Both the position numbers and the translations under genes were made by a program. The notes beneath the pieces are model-generated. The model made no database searches. It was not told the DNA's origin and was given only the letters and a program-made list of their open reading frames with translations. A stretch of 40,556 bases of DNA from Fodinibius salsisoli (GTDB taxonomy: Bacteria > Bacteroidota > Rhodothermia > Balneolales > Balneolaceae), in assembly GCF_026229185.1 (NCBI RefSeq), contig NZ_JAGGJA010000023.1, forward strand, positions 1 through 40,556. The letters are read 5' to 3'. This document shows positions 17,869-26,977 of this stretch, piece after piece (the first letter of the stretch is position 1; each line of letters starts with the position of its first letter).

Positions 17869-18973
17869 AAATCTCCTTAAAATATTTATAGTACCTGCTA
17901 ATAATAGATGGCCAGTTATAATACTCTTCTATTCTCTTAAAACCGGCCTCTCGTATTTCATCCCATTCGCTTGCTTCTGGGCTTATCTCTATTTCTTTTA
18001 AATGGTTAGAAATATCTTGAGCATCGGAAAAATAAAGGGCTTTATTATCAGTCACTTCACGTGTAAATGAATTATCATGACAAATACACAAGTTTTTTGA
18101 AGCCATTGCTTCTAAAAGAGATGGATTGGTTCCACCAACAGAATGACCGTGCAAATATGTTAAAGCACCATACCGAACGGCTTGGAGTTTTTCACTGTCA
18201 TAGATGCCATCTAAAAACTTAACCTGCCCGTTGCCCAATTCTTTCAAGCTGTTAACATAAGCCGTGTCTTGTAGATTACCTACAACAGCCAAAGGATATT
18301 TACGCTTCGTGTTGCTGTACCCTTTTATAATATGATGCACATTATTTTCAGGCTCAAGCCTACTGACGATCAAATGATATTTATTAGCTTCCAGTCCATA
18401 TGACTTTAAGGTACTATCAATATCATCATGATGTTCCATGAAAATATTTTCATGGGCACCATATTCTATAAAATCACTCTTCTGCCGTCGATTGAACTCT
18501 GATTCCATCGCATCCGCAATTGCCCTGGAATCAGATAGATAATATTCGCTGGTCTTTGTCGATAGCCAAAACATCGTATAAAGAGCTATCTTGGTACTCC
18601 AAGACCATTTGCTTCTCCACCATCCCATGCCATCTGGGTTGGTAACAAATTTTACTCCCTTCAACTTGGGTATCCAGCAGCTAAAGGCAGCACCCACCCC
18701 GCATGAATAAATGATATCTGCTTTGTCTAACACTTTCTTTGTAGAGTCCCAATAATATAAATTGGGGTTCTCTGCTTTCGAATATTTGGAATAGATAAGA
18801 TCAATATTTTTATATGTCTTTTTAGAATAAAGTTTCTTTTGATACTTATCACAGACAACAATAATACTGACATCATCATACTCACTAAGGCCTAACCCTA
18901 CCTCTTCCACAAATGTTTCAAACCCACCATATCCTGCGGGAATTCCTCTTGACCCTATAAAAGCTATCTTCAT
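17849..18973 (-). CDS. DUF1972 / GT4 glycosyltransferase
   Basis: A 374-residue GT-B glycosyltransferase. The N-terminal DUF1972 domain begins with GSRGIPAGYGGFET (7-20), and the C-terminal GT4 domain carries VSRLEPENN (203-211) and GTNPSLLEAM (281-290) with the donor-binding glutamate. Relatives include rhamnosyltransferases (WchF/Cps2T type), so a dTDP- or UDP-deoxyhexose donor is possible, but the sugar is not fixed by sequence. It is cytoplasmic, acting on the undecaprenyl-linked chain. It overlaps the downstream sulfotransferase by 20 bases and lies 8 bases after the upstream GT. Confidence 0.88.
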   Translation of the reverse strand: MKIAFIGSRGIPAGYGGFETFVEEVGLGLSEYDDVSIIVVCDKYQKKLYSKKTYKNIDLIYSKYSKAENPNLYYWDSTKKVLDKADIIYSCGVGAAFSCWIPKLKGVKFVTNPDGMGWWRSKWSWSTKIALYTMFWLSTKTSEYYLSDSRAIADAMESEFNRRQKSDFIEYGAHENIFMEHHDDIDSTLKSYGLEANKYHLIVSRLEPENNVHHIIKGYSNTKRKYPLAVVGNLQDTAYVNSLKELGNGQVKFLDGIYDSEKLQAVRYGALTYLHGHSVGGTNPSLLEAMASKNLCICHDNSFTREVTDNKALYFSDAQDISNHLKEIEISPEASEWDEIREAGFKRIEEYYNWPSIISRYYKYFKEIYGNSTS

Positions 18974-18981
18974 TATAATTA

Positions 18982-20196
18982 TTAAACCGTCTTTTTTTCA
19001 TTAAAAAGTAACTTGGCAAAATAGTTTGATTTAGATTTCCAAGACAACTCATTTGGCAATTCATATGAAATGTTTTTACCAATCTGATTCTTTACTATCT
19101 GAAAATTATTTAGAAAATCGTCTCTTGAATCACAAATGATGATATTTTTGTCGTCATGAAATTTTTCAATATTACCAATATTAGTAGAAATTATTGGCTT
19201 ATTTGCAGCCATATATTCGTAAAACTTTATTGGGTCTCCGCCATGTTGATTTTCAATTATGTATGGAATAAATAAAATGTCGAAATGATTGTAATAACTT
19301 GGTATTCTTTCGTAATGTTTATCGCCTAGATAAAAGACATTCGATAATCCCTTGATATCTTTATCCCAATTCTTCTTTTTCCATTTTTTGTCCAAGAATT
19401 TACCTAAAATAACAAAATTAAGATCTGGATTTTGTACAGCTAATTTTGATAACAACTTTGTATCAAACATTCTCTGCATTTTTCCAGCATAACCTACAAG
19501 TGGTTTATCCTCTGGCAAATCTGACGGCCTCTCAAAAGTTCCGCTGAACTTTTTGAAATCTACACCATTAGGTACTAATTCAAGATTTGCCTCACAATCT
19601 TTTGAGAGATATCTATATGTGTCTTTTGAATTAACAATGATATGATCAAAATCACATTTAGCAGTATCATATAATTGCTCAATTTTATCTCTAAAATATG
19701 CCCATTCTTTATATTCAGTAAAATTGTCAACAGCATCAAGCATCTTTATGTTGGCATCTAGATTTAACCCAAGATTTACAGAAAAGGGGAAAGACATATA
19801 AATTGAATATTGGGTTATTTCCAAATATGACAATACATCTTTGATTCTATCCACAATTTCACTACTTGAGTAAATTTGCGGTAACCATGCATGCCTTTTC
19901 CAAATGACATTAAAAAAGTCATATACAAAAAAATCAACAACATATGTTTGATGATTAATTTTCTGAATATAAGTATGGTTACTTTTCTTTATCAATTTAT
20001 CTTTTTCAGAAACTACTTTTTTATTTCTTAATAAAACTTCAGCAAGCGAGGTTGGCCTATTGATAATAATTATATTATCAATATTATCATATTCCTCGCT
20101 AATATAGTGCTCATAAATATGAGAATCTCTTGTTCTAAATCCATTATTTAGGGCTACCTTATAATCATGGAATGGAATTATTAGCAAACTCTTCAT
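18982..20196 (-). CDS. GT4-like glycosyltransferase
   Basis: A 404-residue GT-B protein. The C-terminal half carries ELVPNGVDFKKF (206-217), VGYAGKMQ (234-241) and a donor-site segment GDPIKFYEYMAANKPII around 325-341, where an E follows F/Y as in GT4 enzymes. The N-terminal half is diverged and has a LPQIYSSSEI region. The donor sugar is unknown. It is one base from the EpsG-like polymerase gene upstream and eight from the next GT, so it belongs to the same transcript. Confidence 0.82.
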   Translation of the reverse strand: MKSLLIIPFHDYKVALNNGFRTRDSHIYEHYISEEYDNIDNIIIINRPTSLAEVLLRNKKVVSEKDKLIKKSNHTYIQKINHQTYVVDFFVYDFFNVIWKRHAWLPQIYSSSEIVDRIKDVLSYLEITQYSIYMSFPFSVNLGLNLDANIKMLDAVDNFTEYKEWAYFRDKIEQLYDTAKCDFDHIIVNSKDTYRYLSKDCEANLELVPNGVDFKKFSGTFERPSDLPEDKPLVGYAGKMQRMFDTKLLSKLAVQNPDLNFVILGKFLDKKWKKKNWDKDIKGLSNVFYLGDKHYERIPSYYNHFDILFIPYIIENQHGGDPIKFYEYMAANKPIISTNIGNIEKFHDDKNIIICDSRDDFLNNFQIVKNQIGKNISYELPNELSWKSKSNYFAKLLFNEKKTV

Positions 20197-20197
20197 T

Positions 20198-21325
20198 TCA
20201 AAATATCAACTTAAAATTTGAATAAGTATTACTGCCATAAGTCAGAATGGCAACGAGCAAAGTCACAAGCAAATAGAAAACATAATATTTTTTTTCACCT
20301 ATTATATCCAATGAATTAATACTAGCAACTAAAGCAGGTAAATATGCTGTATACATAAATCTATATGAGAAAGGACTTATCCACACTAAAGCATAGATCA
20401 GGGATAATAAAAAAGTCAAACCCCAAATACTCATATTTGGTAATTTTTTTAATGGTAAACGAACCTTGGATTTTAGCAAATAAAAGTGAGATAGAAAAAA
20501 TATCAATATTACCAAAAAATAATATCTATATATCCATGATAGTATATCTTTTTCACTTGTAAGATACGTGTTTAATTTTGTTCCCAAACCAAATACACTG
20601 TCCATTAAAGGTATCTGAATACTCTTAAAAAAAGGGCTAAGAAAACTAGAAAAATCAATTAATTGCCATGTTACTATCAAGGCTCCAAAAATATAAGTAG
20701 CGTATCTAATTAGTTTTAATATTCTATCTTTGTCTAAGACTTTTTCCCAAAAATAATAGATAGGATAAAGCAAGGTAGATTTGTGACCTAATACAATAGC
20801 TAATGAAACTACCTTAGGAATTTTCCTTTTGTGAAATGCTAAAACAAAAATTAATAGTGCAACACATGATGATAGCCCCTGTCTTAAACCATTAGTGAGC
20901 ATATCAAAGCCTGGATAAAAACTTATATATACTAACAGTACTAATGACCTATTTTTTATGCCAATAATTGAGACAATGCCTAAGATAAGACATAATTGTA
21001 CCAAGACATTGCTTGCAATAAAAAAGTTCTTGCCCCCAATTTGTGAAATGGTAAAGGCAAAGCTATTGTAGAGGAAATCCCAAGAGTTCCTAAATGAGGA
21101 AGTTGCACCTATTTCTTGAAAATGATTTACATATTCAATAGTATCTGTTCCAGAGTACTGATCCCTTAACCCAAGAAATAAAAATGCAAAAAAAATTATC
21201 GCAGAGGATAACAAGTAATCAATTTTCTTATCCTTTATTACTACAATAGAAATAGATACCAATATCCATATTAAGAGATATGAAATGCCCGATATACTGA
21301 AAAGGAAATTTGCGATGTACTGCAA
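20198..21325 (-). CDS. EpsG-family (Wzy-type) polysaccharide polymerase
   Basis: A 375-residue membrane protein with about ten to eleven hydrophobic segments and the signature periplasmic motif RDQYSGTDTIEYVNHF near residues 54-69, which marks the EpsG/Wzy family. It probably polymerises repeat units on the outer face of the inner membrane after the flippase at 29678. No ATG is available in frame after the upstream stop; TTG at 21325 is the only reasonable start. It is strongly AT-rich. Confidence 0.87.
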   Translation of the reverse strand: MQYIANFLFSISGISYLLIWILVSISIVVIKDKKIDYLLSSAIIFFAFLFLGLRDQYSGTDTIEYVNHFQEIGATSSFRNSWDFLYNSFAFTISQIGGKNFFIASNVLVQLCLILGIVSIIGIKNRSLVLLVYISFYPGFDMLTNGLRQGLSSCVALLIFVLAFHKRKIPKVVSLAIVLGHKSTLLYPIYYFWEKVLDKDRILKLIRYATYIFGALIVTWQLIDFSSFLSPFFKSIQIPLMDSVFGLGTKLNTYLTSEKDILSWIYRYYFLVILIFFLSHFYLLKSKVRLPLKKLPNMSIWGLTFLLSLIYALVWISPFSYRFMYTAYLPALVASINSLDIIGEKKYYVFYLLVTLLVAILTYGSNTYSNFKLIF

Positions 21326-21474
21326 CGATATTACCGGTAACTGAGTTAGTTCTAAAAAATATTATCAAGAATAGAAATTAAACCTATCTTCTAATGCAAT
21401 AAATATTTTAACTGAAATCATATTTATAAATTTCCCCTCAAACTATTGATAATACAATTATTCTATGAATAATA

Positions 21475-22623
21475 TTATTTAGTTGTATTATCAATTATTT
21501 TTTTCTGAAAATCTTTTATTCCATACCTATTCTTAAATTTTATTATATTTTCAAAATTGTGTTTGGCATTTTCCTCATCAAAAAATAAATCATTGTTATA
21601 TAAGTCATTTTTAAAGTCCTCGATAGAAAAAACATGGAACCCTTCATTTTCTAGCCATTTTTTGTGAACATTTTTATTATTTAAATATACTTTAACCCCG
21701 GTTTGAAAAGCCGTCCTAATATTGGCACCGGCCATTTGCCTATAACCATTTATTACTAATGCTGAAGCTTTTTGATAAAATGAAAAGAACTTCTCCTTGC
21801 TCATGAAATTTTCTATTAACCTAAAATAACTTTTATTATCAGTTCGTCTTTTTATTTCATTGGTATAGTCCTTACTACTATTACCGTAGCTATAAAGCAG
21901 AGCAAAATCATAATTTATTTTAGGCCTTTCTTTCTCAATAATATTAATCAAATCTAAATGATTGTTGTAGAAGGATCGGTTATTCCCTAAAATAATAGTT
22001 GGTTTTTTTGTTTTTTGTTTTATGTCATAATCAATATTCCTTAACTCAGTTATTTGATGAAAATGCGGAAGTTTTACAAACTCGGGTAAATTTTTCCATA
22101 TTGATTGTAAGAATAAATACTCTTCTTCACTTAAAGCAAGAAAATAATCAATTCTTTTCATCGCCTTCCATAAATACTTCTTACGTCTTACTCCGTATTT
22201 AAGTAAATCACGTATTGGAGCTAAAATATACCTGAAATTTATTCCTAACAAAGTTGTCTTTCGTTCATAATACTTTTGGGAGAGTTCGCTATAAAATAAA
22301 TCCGAACGCATTGAATATAACTCATAACCATAAAATCGCCAGACTATTTTCAACTGTTTCGGTAATGCCAAAGCTATTTTCATTTTAAAGACATCAAGAT
22401 TATATAACACAACAAATTTTGCTTCGTTACAGATTGATAATATCTCATCTAAACCTCTCTTATCTTGACTGACAACTACCATATTATGATCTTCATGAAT
22501 AACTTGAGTATCAGTTTTACCAACCTTGACAATAAGGTTACTAAAATAGTCTCCTTCAAATATTTTTGTTTGATGAGCAAATTTTTGATCTGAATAAATA
22601 TGTACTACTTTTATTCCTGACAT
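21475..22623 (-). CDS. WecF-like 4-amido-4,6-dideoxyhexose transferase (GT56)
   Basis: A 382-residue protein resembling TDP-Fuc4NAc:lipid II transferases (WecF/RffT). Seen: VWRFYGYELY (94-103), corresponding to the W-x-x-G-x-D/E-L-Y element, and ILGNNRSFYNNHLDLI (211-226), the family's GNS/GNR-S..N.H block. The substrate would be a dTDP-4-acylamino-4,6-dideoxyhexose, matching the rfbA/rfbB/VioA-like genes upstream. The nature of the acyl group is open. WecF normally takes the N-acetylated sugar, but no WecD acetyltransferase is present, while a sulfolactate-plus-ligase cassette is. There are 32 bases between it and the sulfotransferase gene upstream. Confidence 0.82.
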   Translation of the reverse strand: MSGIKVVHIYSDQKFAHQTKIFEGDYFSNLIVKVGKTDTQVIHEDHNMVVVSQDKRGLDEILSICNEAKFVVLYNLDVFKMKIALALPKQLKIVWRFYGYELYSMRSDLFYSELSQKYYERKTTLLGINFRYILAPIRDLLKYGVRRKKYLWKAMKRIDYFLALSEEEYLFLQSIWKNLPEFVKLPHFHQITELRNIDYDIKQKTKKPTIILGNNRSFYNNHLDLINIIEKERPKINYDFALLYSYGNSSKDYTNEIKRRTDNKSYFRLIENFMSKEKFFSFYQKASALVINGYRQMAGANIRTAFQTGVKVYLNNKNVHKKWLENEGFHVFSIEDFKNDLYNNDLFFDEENAKHNFENIIKFKNRYGIKDFQKKIIDNTTK

Positions 22624-22655
22624 TTTATATTTTTTGGAAATCTTATTTTACAGAT

Positions 22656-23621
22656 TTAAAATGCGTAAGAGTAACTGCTTATTTCTTCTAATAATTGGTT
22701 TTCCAAATCAGTTGCTGCATCAAAATTTATTTTTCGATTCTTTTCCTTATGCTCTAACCATTTTAGCCCCTTACGCTTAGCCAAAACTTCAGAAAATATT
22801 TCCTCCTCCGCATAATCAATACGCGATTTTACATGTATCAAACGAGACCTATGGCGTGCAAACGGTTCTGTTTGGTCTTTGCCTAAACCTCTTGGGTTTT
22901 CTTTATTCCACTCCACTAACGAAGCAATTTCTTGCAAATTTAGAGAAGGATTATCATTTGTTATAGGCATATGATGATAGTCAATATCAAACCAATCAGT
23001 TAATTTCTCATTTAAAATTTTTTCCACTCCTTTATCTTTTATTGAATCAAAATCTAACCAATCTACATTGTCAGAACCAAAAAAAGAATTGAGCTGGTCT
23101 TCTTTCATTTTAAAATTTAAATCCGGCAGAAAGTTTCTATCCTGAAAGGTAATAATCCATTTCAGAAATTCAGGATAAGCTTTATCATATCCCATCTTGA
23201 CATACTCACCATACATACTCCGAACAAAAGAGACGGGCTTACGTTTAATAACCAATATCTTGATCCTATGCTCTCCTGTAAGATATTTAATCCTGTCATA
23301 TTTTTCTTCATTTGAGATGCCCTGAAGAGTGAATTTGGTAGCAAAATGCTCACTTGAAAAAACAACTTTTCTACTTCCAGCTTCGCTTATAAAATTTTGA
23401 ATCGCTTGTTTGACTTTGTTCCTTTCTTTGAACCAGTAATGCTCGTTAGCATATTTTAACAACGACTCAAATCCTAATTCAAGAGAATCATTAGCATAAC
23501 TAATATTATTACCTATCCCTACACCTCCGAAATGCAGTTTCGGATGTTTTTCGAAATAGCTGCGCTGCAGAGTCGTGGAAAAACTTTTGGGATAACCGAT
23601 GTGCAAATAGACAGTAGCCAT
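22656..23621 (-). CDS. sulfotransferase-family protein
   Basis: A 321-residue P-loop sulfotransferase. The phosphosulfate loop is HIGYPKSFSTTLQ (7-19), where F-S-T-T replaces the more common G-T-T-L. The 3'-phosphate segment is ILVIKRKPVSFVRSMYGEY (122-140). The C-terminal half is charged and unassigned. It probably sulfates the glycan or an intermediate. It sits between the epimerase and the WecF-like gene in the cluster. A role other than sulfation is possible, given the altered loop. Confidence 0.8.
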   Translation of the reverse strand: MATVYLHIGYPKSFSTTLQRSYFEKHPKLHFGGVGIGNNISYANDSLELGFESLLKYANEHYWFKERNKVKQAIQNFISEAGSRKVVFSSEHFATKFTLQGISNEEKYDRIKYLTGEHRIKILVIKRKPVSFVRSMYGEYVKMGYDKAYPEFLKWIITFQDRNFLPDLNFKMKEDQLNSFFGSDNVDWLDFDSIKDKGVEKILNEKLTDWFDIDYHHMPITNDNPSLNLQEIASLVEWNKENPRGLGKDQTEPFARHRSRLIHVKSRIDYAEEEIFSEVLAKRKGLKWLEHKEKNRKINFDAATDLENQLLEEISSYSYAF

Positions 23622-23663
23622 TTTATTGTTTTTACTTATTGGCGTGTGCTTTATTATATATTT

Positions 23664-24572
23664 TTATTTAATTCTTATATGATTCTTAAAATTCAAAAAA
23701 GATTTTTTGATTAAGGTCTCCTGCCCCTTATCTAAAAGCAATGATTTATGTAATGAATGACTATCAAATGAGAGATTTTGGTTTAAGTATATATATTCCA
23801 ACTCTGGAAGATTGTCTAAAAGTATTTGTTTAATTTGATTTAAATTGGAATTGAAATCCGCAATAGTTTTGGTTGTTTGGCTGGTTGAAAAATCTTCAAG
23901 CAAATCCACTAAATACATGCACAATGTATCAATATGAATAAATGGACGCATCTGCTTTCCGTTACCATAGATTTGAATTTTTTTATTCACAATACTTTCA
24001 AAGATAAAATTGTTAATCACTGCGTCAAGCCGGAAACAGAGGTTATAGCCAAAAATATTTCCGGATCGAATGACATTTATTTCACATTTTTCTGAAAGTG
24101 CCTTAACATATTTTTCTGCTTCATATTTTGATTTACTGTAGGCATTTTGCGGTTGAGGAACTGCTTCAGGACTAATCTCATGTCTGTTACCATAAACAGC
24201 AGAAGTGCTTAGAAAAATTATTTTTTTTACAGTTTCCACCCTTTTAATAGCATTTACCACATTTAGTGTCCCCCACTGGTTTATCTGCTCATATCGAAAA
24301 TTCTCTAAGTGATTTTTAGGGAAAGGTGTATGAGCTGCTAAATGGTAAACCACATCAATATTTTTGAGGATTTTTATAAGTTTGTCTGTATTAAGTATAT
24401 CCCCCTTTATAAAAGTAGTTTTATTTAACTTTTTTGAGCCCAGAAAAAAATTTGGATGCACCCGCGAGAGATTATCATAAACAATAACTTCGGATATATC
24501 TCCAAGCTCATTAAGATAGTTTGTTAACGAATAGCCTAAATAACCGGCCCCTCCTGTTACTAATACACGCAT
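23664..24572 (-). CDS. NAD-dependent sugar epimerase/dehydratase (extended SDR)
   Basis: A 302-residue extended SDR. NAD(P)-binding GGAGYLG at residues 7-13, acidic D33 after beta-2, LSTSAVYG at 121-128 and catalytic YSKSK (Y145, K149). This could be the nucleotide-sugar reductase or epimerase that completes the rfbC branch, because no rfbD is present; the substrate cannot be told from sequence. It follows cysH by nine bases, so it is part of the coupled run that includes comA, the phosphatase and the ATP-grasp ligase. Confidence 0.85.
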   Translation of the reverse strand: MRVLVTGGAGYLGYSLTNYLNELGDISEVIVYDNLSRVHPNFFLGSKKLNKTTFIKGDILNTDKLIKILKNIDVVYHLAAHTPFPKNHLENFRYEQINQWGTLNVVNAIKRVETVKKIIFLSTSAVYGNRHEISPEAVPQPQNAYSKSKYEAEKYVKALSEKCEINVIRSGNIFGYNLCFRLDAVINNFIFESIVNKKIQIYGNGKQMRPFIHIDTLCMYLVDLLEDFSTSQTTKTIADFNSNLNQIKQILLDNLPELEYIYLNQNLSFDSHSLHKSLLLDKGQETLIKKSFLNFKNHIRIK

Positions 24573-24581
24573 AATCTTGTT

Positions 24582-25232
24582 CTAAAGTTCTGTATGTAAA
24601 CCACATTCTGTCTTCTGCTGGCCATCCCAACGCCCTTCGCGAGTTGCTGCAACTCCGCGAGAAGTGCAGGGCACACATCCTATTGATGTATATCCTTTAT
24701 CTTCTAGTGGGTGCTTGGGTAGGTTAAAGGTATTAATATGGCGATAAATGTCGCGGGCTGTCCATTCGAGCATAGGATGAAATCGTATAATATCATTTTC
24801 TCTTTCTTCTATTTGCTTCATACCTTTTCTTACGGATGACTGATCCCTTCGTACACCGCTGATCCATACATCTCCTTTCTTAATCCATGTATTCAACGGT
24901 TTAACCTTATTCAAGTAACAGCAATAATCGGTATCGGACGAGTAATAATGAAGACCCTCATCGTTTTTTTGGAGGTGTAAAGAAGTTTCGGAACTAATTT
25001 CAACAACATTTAAATGAAGTAGCCTTGCCACATGCTCCTTGAACTTATATGTTTCAGGAAAAAGAAAACCTGTATTTATGAACACAATTGAAATCTCTGG
25101 GCAAACCTCAGATATTATATGCAGTAATGGTATACTCTGTGTTTGAAAAGAGGAAGTAGCAAATATTCTTCGGCCATTCTTTTGGAAATAATTTATTTTC
25201 TCTGATAATAAATCGACAGTATTATCATACAT
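24582..25232 (-). CDS. cysH: APS reductase-like CysH protein
   Basis: A 216-residue PP-loop reductase that would convert adenylyl sulfate to sulfite. Key features: PP-loop region ATSSFQTQS (25-33), the Cys-Cys pair C104/C105 and C186-V-P-C189, the four ligands of the [4Fe-4S] cluster found in APS-type enzymes, GVRRDQS (126-132), and the C-terminal catalytic ECGLH (C210 in 209-213). All expected residues are there. An assimilatory cysH is usually next to cysD/N or cysI/J; here it sits in a glycan cluster, 30 bases after the ATP-grasp gene. Its product sulfite is the substrate of ComA two genes upstream of that ligase. Local supply of sulfite for sulfolactate is the simplest reading (inference). 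Confidence 0.9.
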   Translation of the reverse strand: MYDNTVDLLSEKINYFQKNGRRIFATSSFQTQSIPLLHIISEVCPEISIVFINTGFLFPETYKFKEHVARLLHLNVVEISSETSLHLQKNDEGLHYYSSDTDYCCYLNKVKPLNTWIKKGDVWISGVRRDQSSVRKGMKQIEERENDIIRFHPMLEWTARDIYRHINTFNLPKHPLEDKGYTSIGCVPCTSRGVAATREGRWDGQQKTECGLHTEL

Positions 25233-25262
25233 TTTATTAACTATTATTTAAATAATTTATAT

Positions 25263-26450
25263 CTAGTTCCGATTCTGCAGATATTGTTGTGCAATATAAG
25301 GTATTGTTCGTTTGGAATGTTCCCAAAATACTCGAAGATCTCTGCCATAGAAAAATGCTTCCTGATTTGACTTCAAAAGATACTTGAATATGTTAAAAAA
25401 GCTTGTGTTTTTATTTAGCAATCTATTATGAAGCAAATCCATCCAGAAAAATTGCCAATATATTTCTTCCTTTTTTACAGGTTCAAAAGTTAAATTATTT
25501 TCAATTTCACCATGTAAATAGTCTAAACAAATTTGTGTAAGATTTACTCCTCTTGCGTTGTTTATCTGGTGCCAGCTCCATATTCTGGGGTTAATCTCAA
25601 TCAAAAAATACTTTCCTTTATATTCTTTAAACTCAATTTGGGCTATTCCTGTCAGTGATAGCTCTCTAAGCAAATCTTTGGCAGGCTTTACTAATTCAGG
25701 TTTATAAATTGTTTTTCCCAATGAACATTCTCCAGTCACTGGTGGAAATTGCCTCTCTTTTGTGCAGGTTGACCATGCAATGAGTTTGCCATCAAAACTA
25801 TAGGTCCCTATCGTACATAATTTATCATCTCCACCGGGTATATATTGCTGTACAATTCCTTCTTGATTAAGCGATTGTAACTGGTTAGCTGCTGATAAAA
25901 GCTCGTTTTTATTATCACAAATTTTTACACGGAATGCTTCTTTAACAACATTTATCTCTGGAGTCTTTTTAATGGCAGGTTTTATAATAATAGGAAATTC
26001 ACTTGCATTTATTTTTGAAACTTCAGCCATCTTATATGATTTAGGAGCTGATACCCCAATAGATTGGGCGAGTTTATTCACTTTTGATTTGTTCAAAGCA
26101 TATTCTAATAATTTGTAATCGGTTTCAAAACTGTACTGGTAATATTCTTTAAGTCTATTATAATACTTGGCAAAAAATAATAAATAGTCATCGTCGCCGG
26201 TAAAAATTACCGGTTTCGATTCTCGATAATTCATTTTTTCGGCAGCTTGAATTAAAACCTCTATAAATTTTTCATCGCTAACCGCAGTTATTTCAGGTAT
26301 GACAAAAAAATCTTTCAGATATTTTGACTTACTTACGGGCGTTCTCCATGTATCTGCTCCATAAATTTCATACCCACTATCTTTTACGGATCGTATCACA
26401 CCATAGCCAGTTCTTCTGCAATGAATCACGAAAATCTTCTTCAATTCCAT
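25263..26450 (-). CDS. ATP-grasp carboxylate-amine ligase
   Basis: A 395-residue ATP-grasp protein. ATP-binding elements: FPIIIKPA (about 152-159), QQYIPGG (about 201-207), QIEFK (about 271-275) and the metal-binding IEINPR (284-289). Its N-terminal preATP-grasp domain resembles those of carbamoyl-phosphate-synthase-like ligases. It would join a carboxylate to an amine through an acyl phosphate. Its ATG overlaps the phosphatase stop as TGATG, so it is made together with comA and the phosphatase. The carboxylate is probably sulfolactate, and the amine may be the 4-amino sugar made by the VioA-like protein. Both assignments are inference; the sequence only gives the class. Confidence 0.8.
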   Translation of the reverse strand: MELKKIFVIHCRRTGYGVIRSVKDSGYEIYGADTWRTPVSKSKYLKDFFVIPEITAVSDEKFIEVLIQAAEKMNYRESKPVIFTGDDDYLLFFAKYYNRLKEYYQYSFETDYKLLEYALNKSKVNKLAQSIGVSAPKSYKMAEVSKINASEFPIIIKPAIKKTPEINVVKEAFRVKICDNKNELLSAANQLQSLNQEGIVQQYIPGGDDKLCTIGTYSFDGKLIAWSTCTKERQFPPVTGECSLGKTIYKPELVKPAKDLLRELSLTGIAQIEFKEYKGKYFLIEINPRIWSWHQINNARGVNLTQICLDYLHGEIENNLTFEPVKKEEIYWQFFWMDLLHNRLLNKNTSFFNIFKYLLKSNQEAFFYGRDLRVFWEHSKRTIPYIAQQYLQNRN

Positions 26451-26977
26451 CAAATATTAACTCGAGTTAAATGGTTATTTGGGATTTCAATGTGATTTAA
26501 ACGGTCAATATCATTATATCGATATTGAGCCAATATATATCTACTTACAAAACCATGCGAAAATAATAATACGTTTTCCAAAGACTTTTTTTCATCTATA
26601 AAGGCATCCACACGCATTTTAAACTCATCAAACTGCTCTCCTAATTTTAGTTTTTCTACATTATCATACCATATTGAACTAATATCAGCAAGCATTTCAC
26701 TCTTTGGCCTACCTTCATATTTTCCAAAATCAAATTCGATAACGCGATTATCGGTAGTCGGAGTTTGGAATCCATATTCTTTAGCTGTACTAACAGTTCG
26801 TTTAAGAGGTGATGAAAAACATTTTGTAATAGGTACTTTGTTTAATCTTTTTTTCGTCTTATTTATTCTTTTTGACGTCTTCTGATCAACTTTTTTTATC
26901 GGAATATCTTTACGACCCTGTAGCCTCCCTTCTTTATTCCAGGTAGTTGGCAAATGACGAATTAAATACAGTTCCAT
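26450..26977 (-). CDS. histidine phosphatase (candidate phosphosulfolactate phosphatase)
   Basis: A 175-residue histidine-acid-phosphatase/phosphoglycerate-mutase-like protein. Motifs: LIRHLPTTWN (phospho-acceptor H8, with R7), SPLKRTVSTA (R60), VIEFDFGKYEG (E81) and FSHGFVSRY (H141). The GTG at 26980 is also possible, but the ATG at 26977 overlaps the comA stop as TGATG. In coenzyme M synthesis the phosphosulfolactate made by ComA is dephosphorylated by ComB, which belongs to another family. No comB-like gene is here, and this enzyme stands in its place, so a non-homologous replacement of ComB is likely (inference). Confidence 0.85.
   Translation of the reverse strand: MELYLIRHLPTTWNKEGRLQGRKDIPIKKVDQKTSKRINKTKKRLNKVPITKCFSSPLKRTVSTAKEYGFQTPTTDNRVIEFDFGKYEGRPKSEMLADISSIWYDNVEKLKLGEQFDEFKMRVDAFIDEKKSLENVLLFSHGFVSRYILAQYRYNDIDRLNHIEIPNNHLTRVNI

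Noticed and set aside
26450-26977. Phosphatase as alpha-ribazole phosphatase (CobC)
   Set aside because: The motifs would allow it, but there are no cobalamin genes nearby and the gene is coupled on both sides to comA and the ligase.
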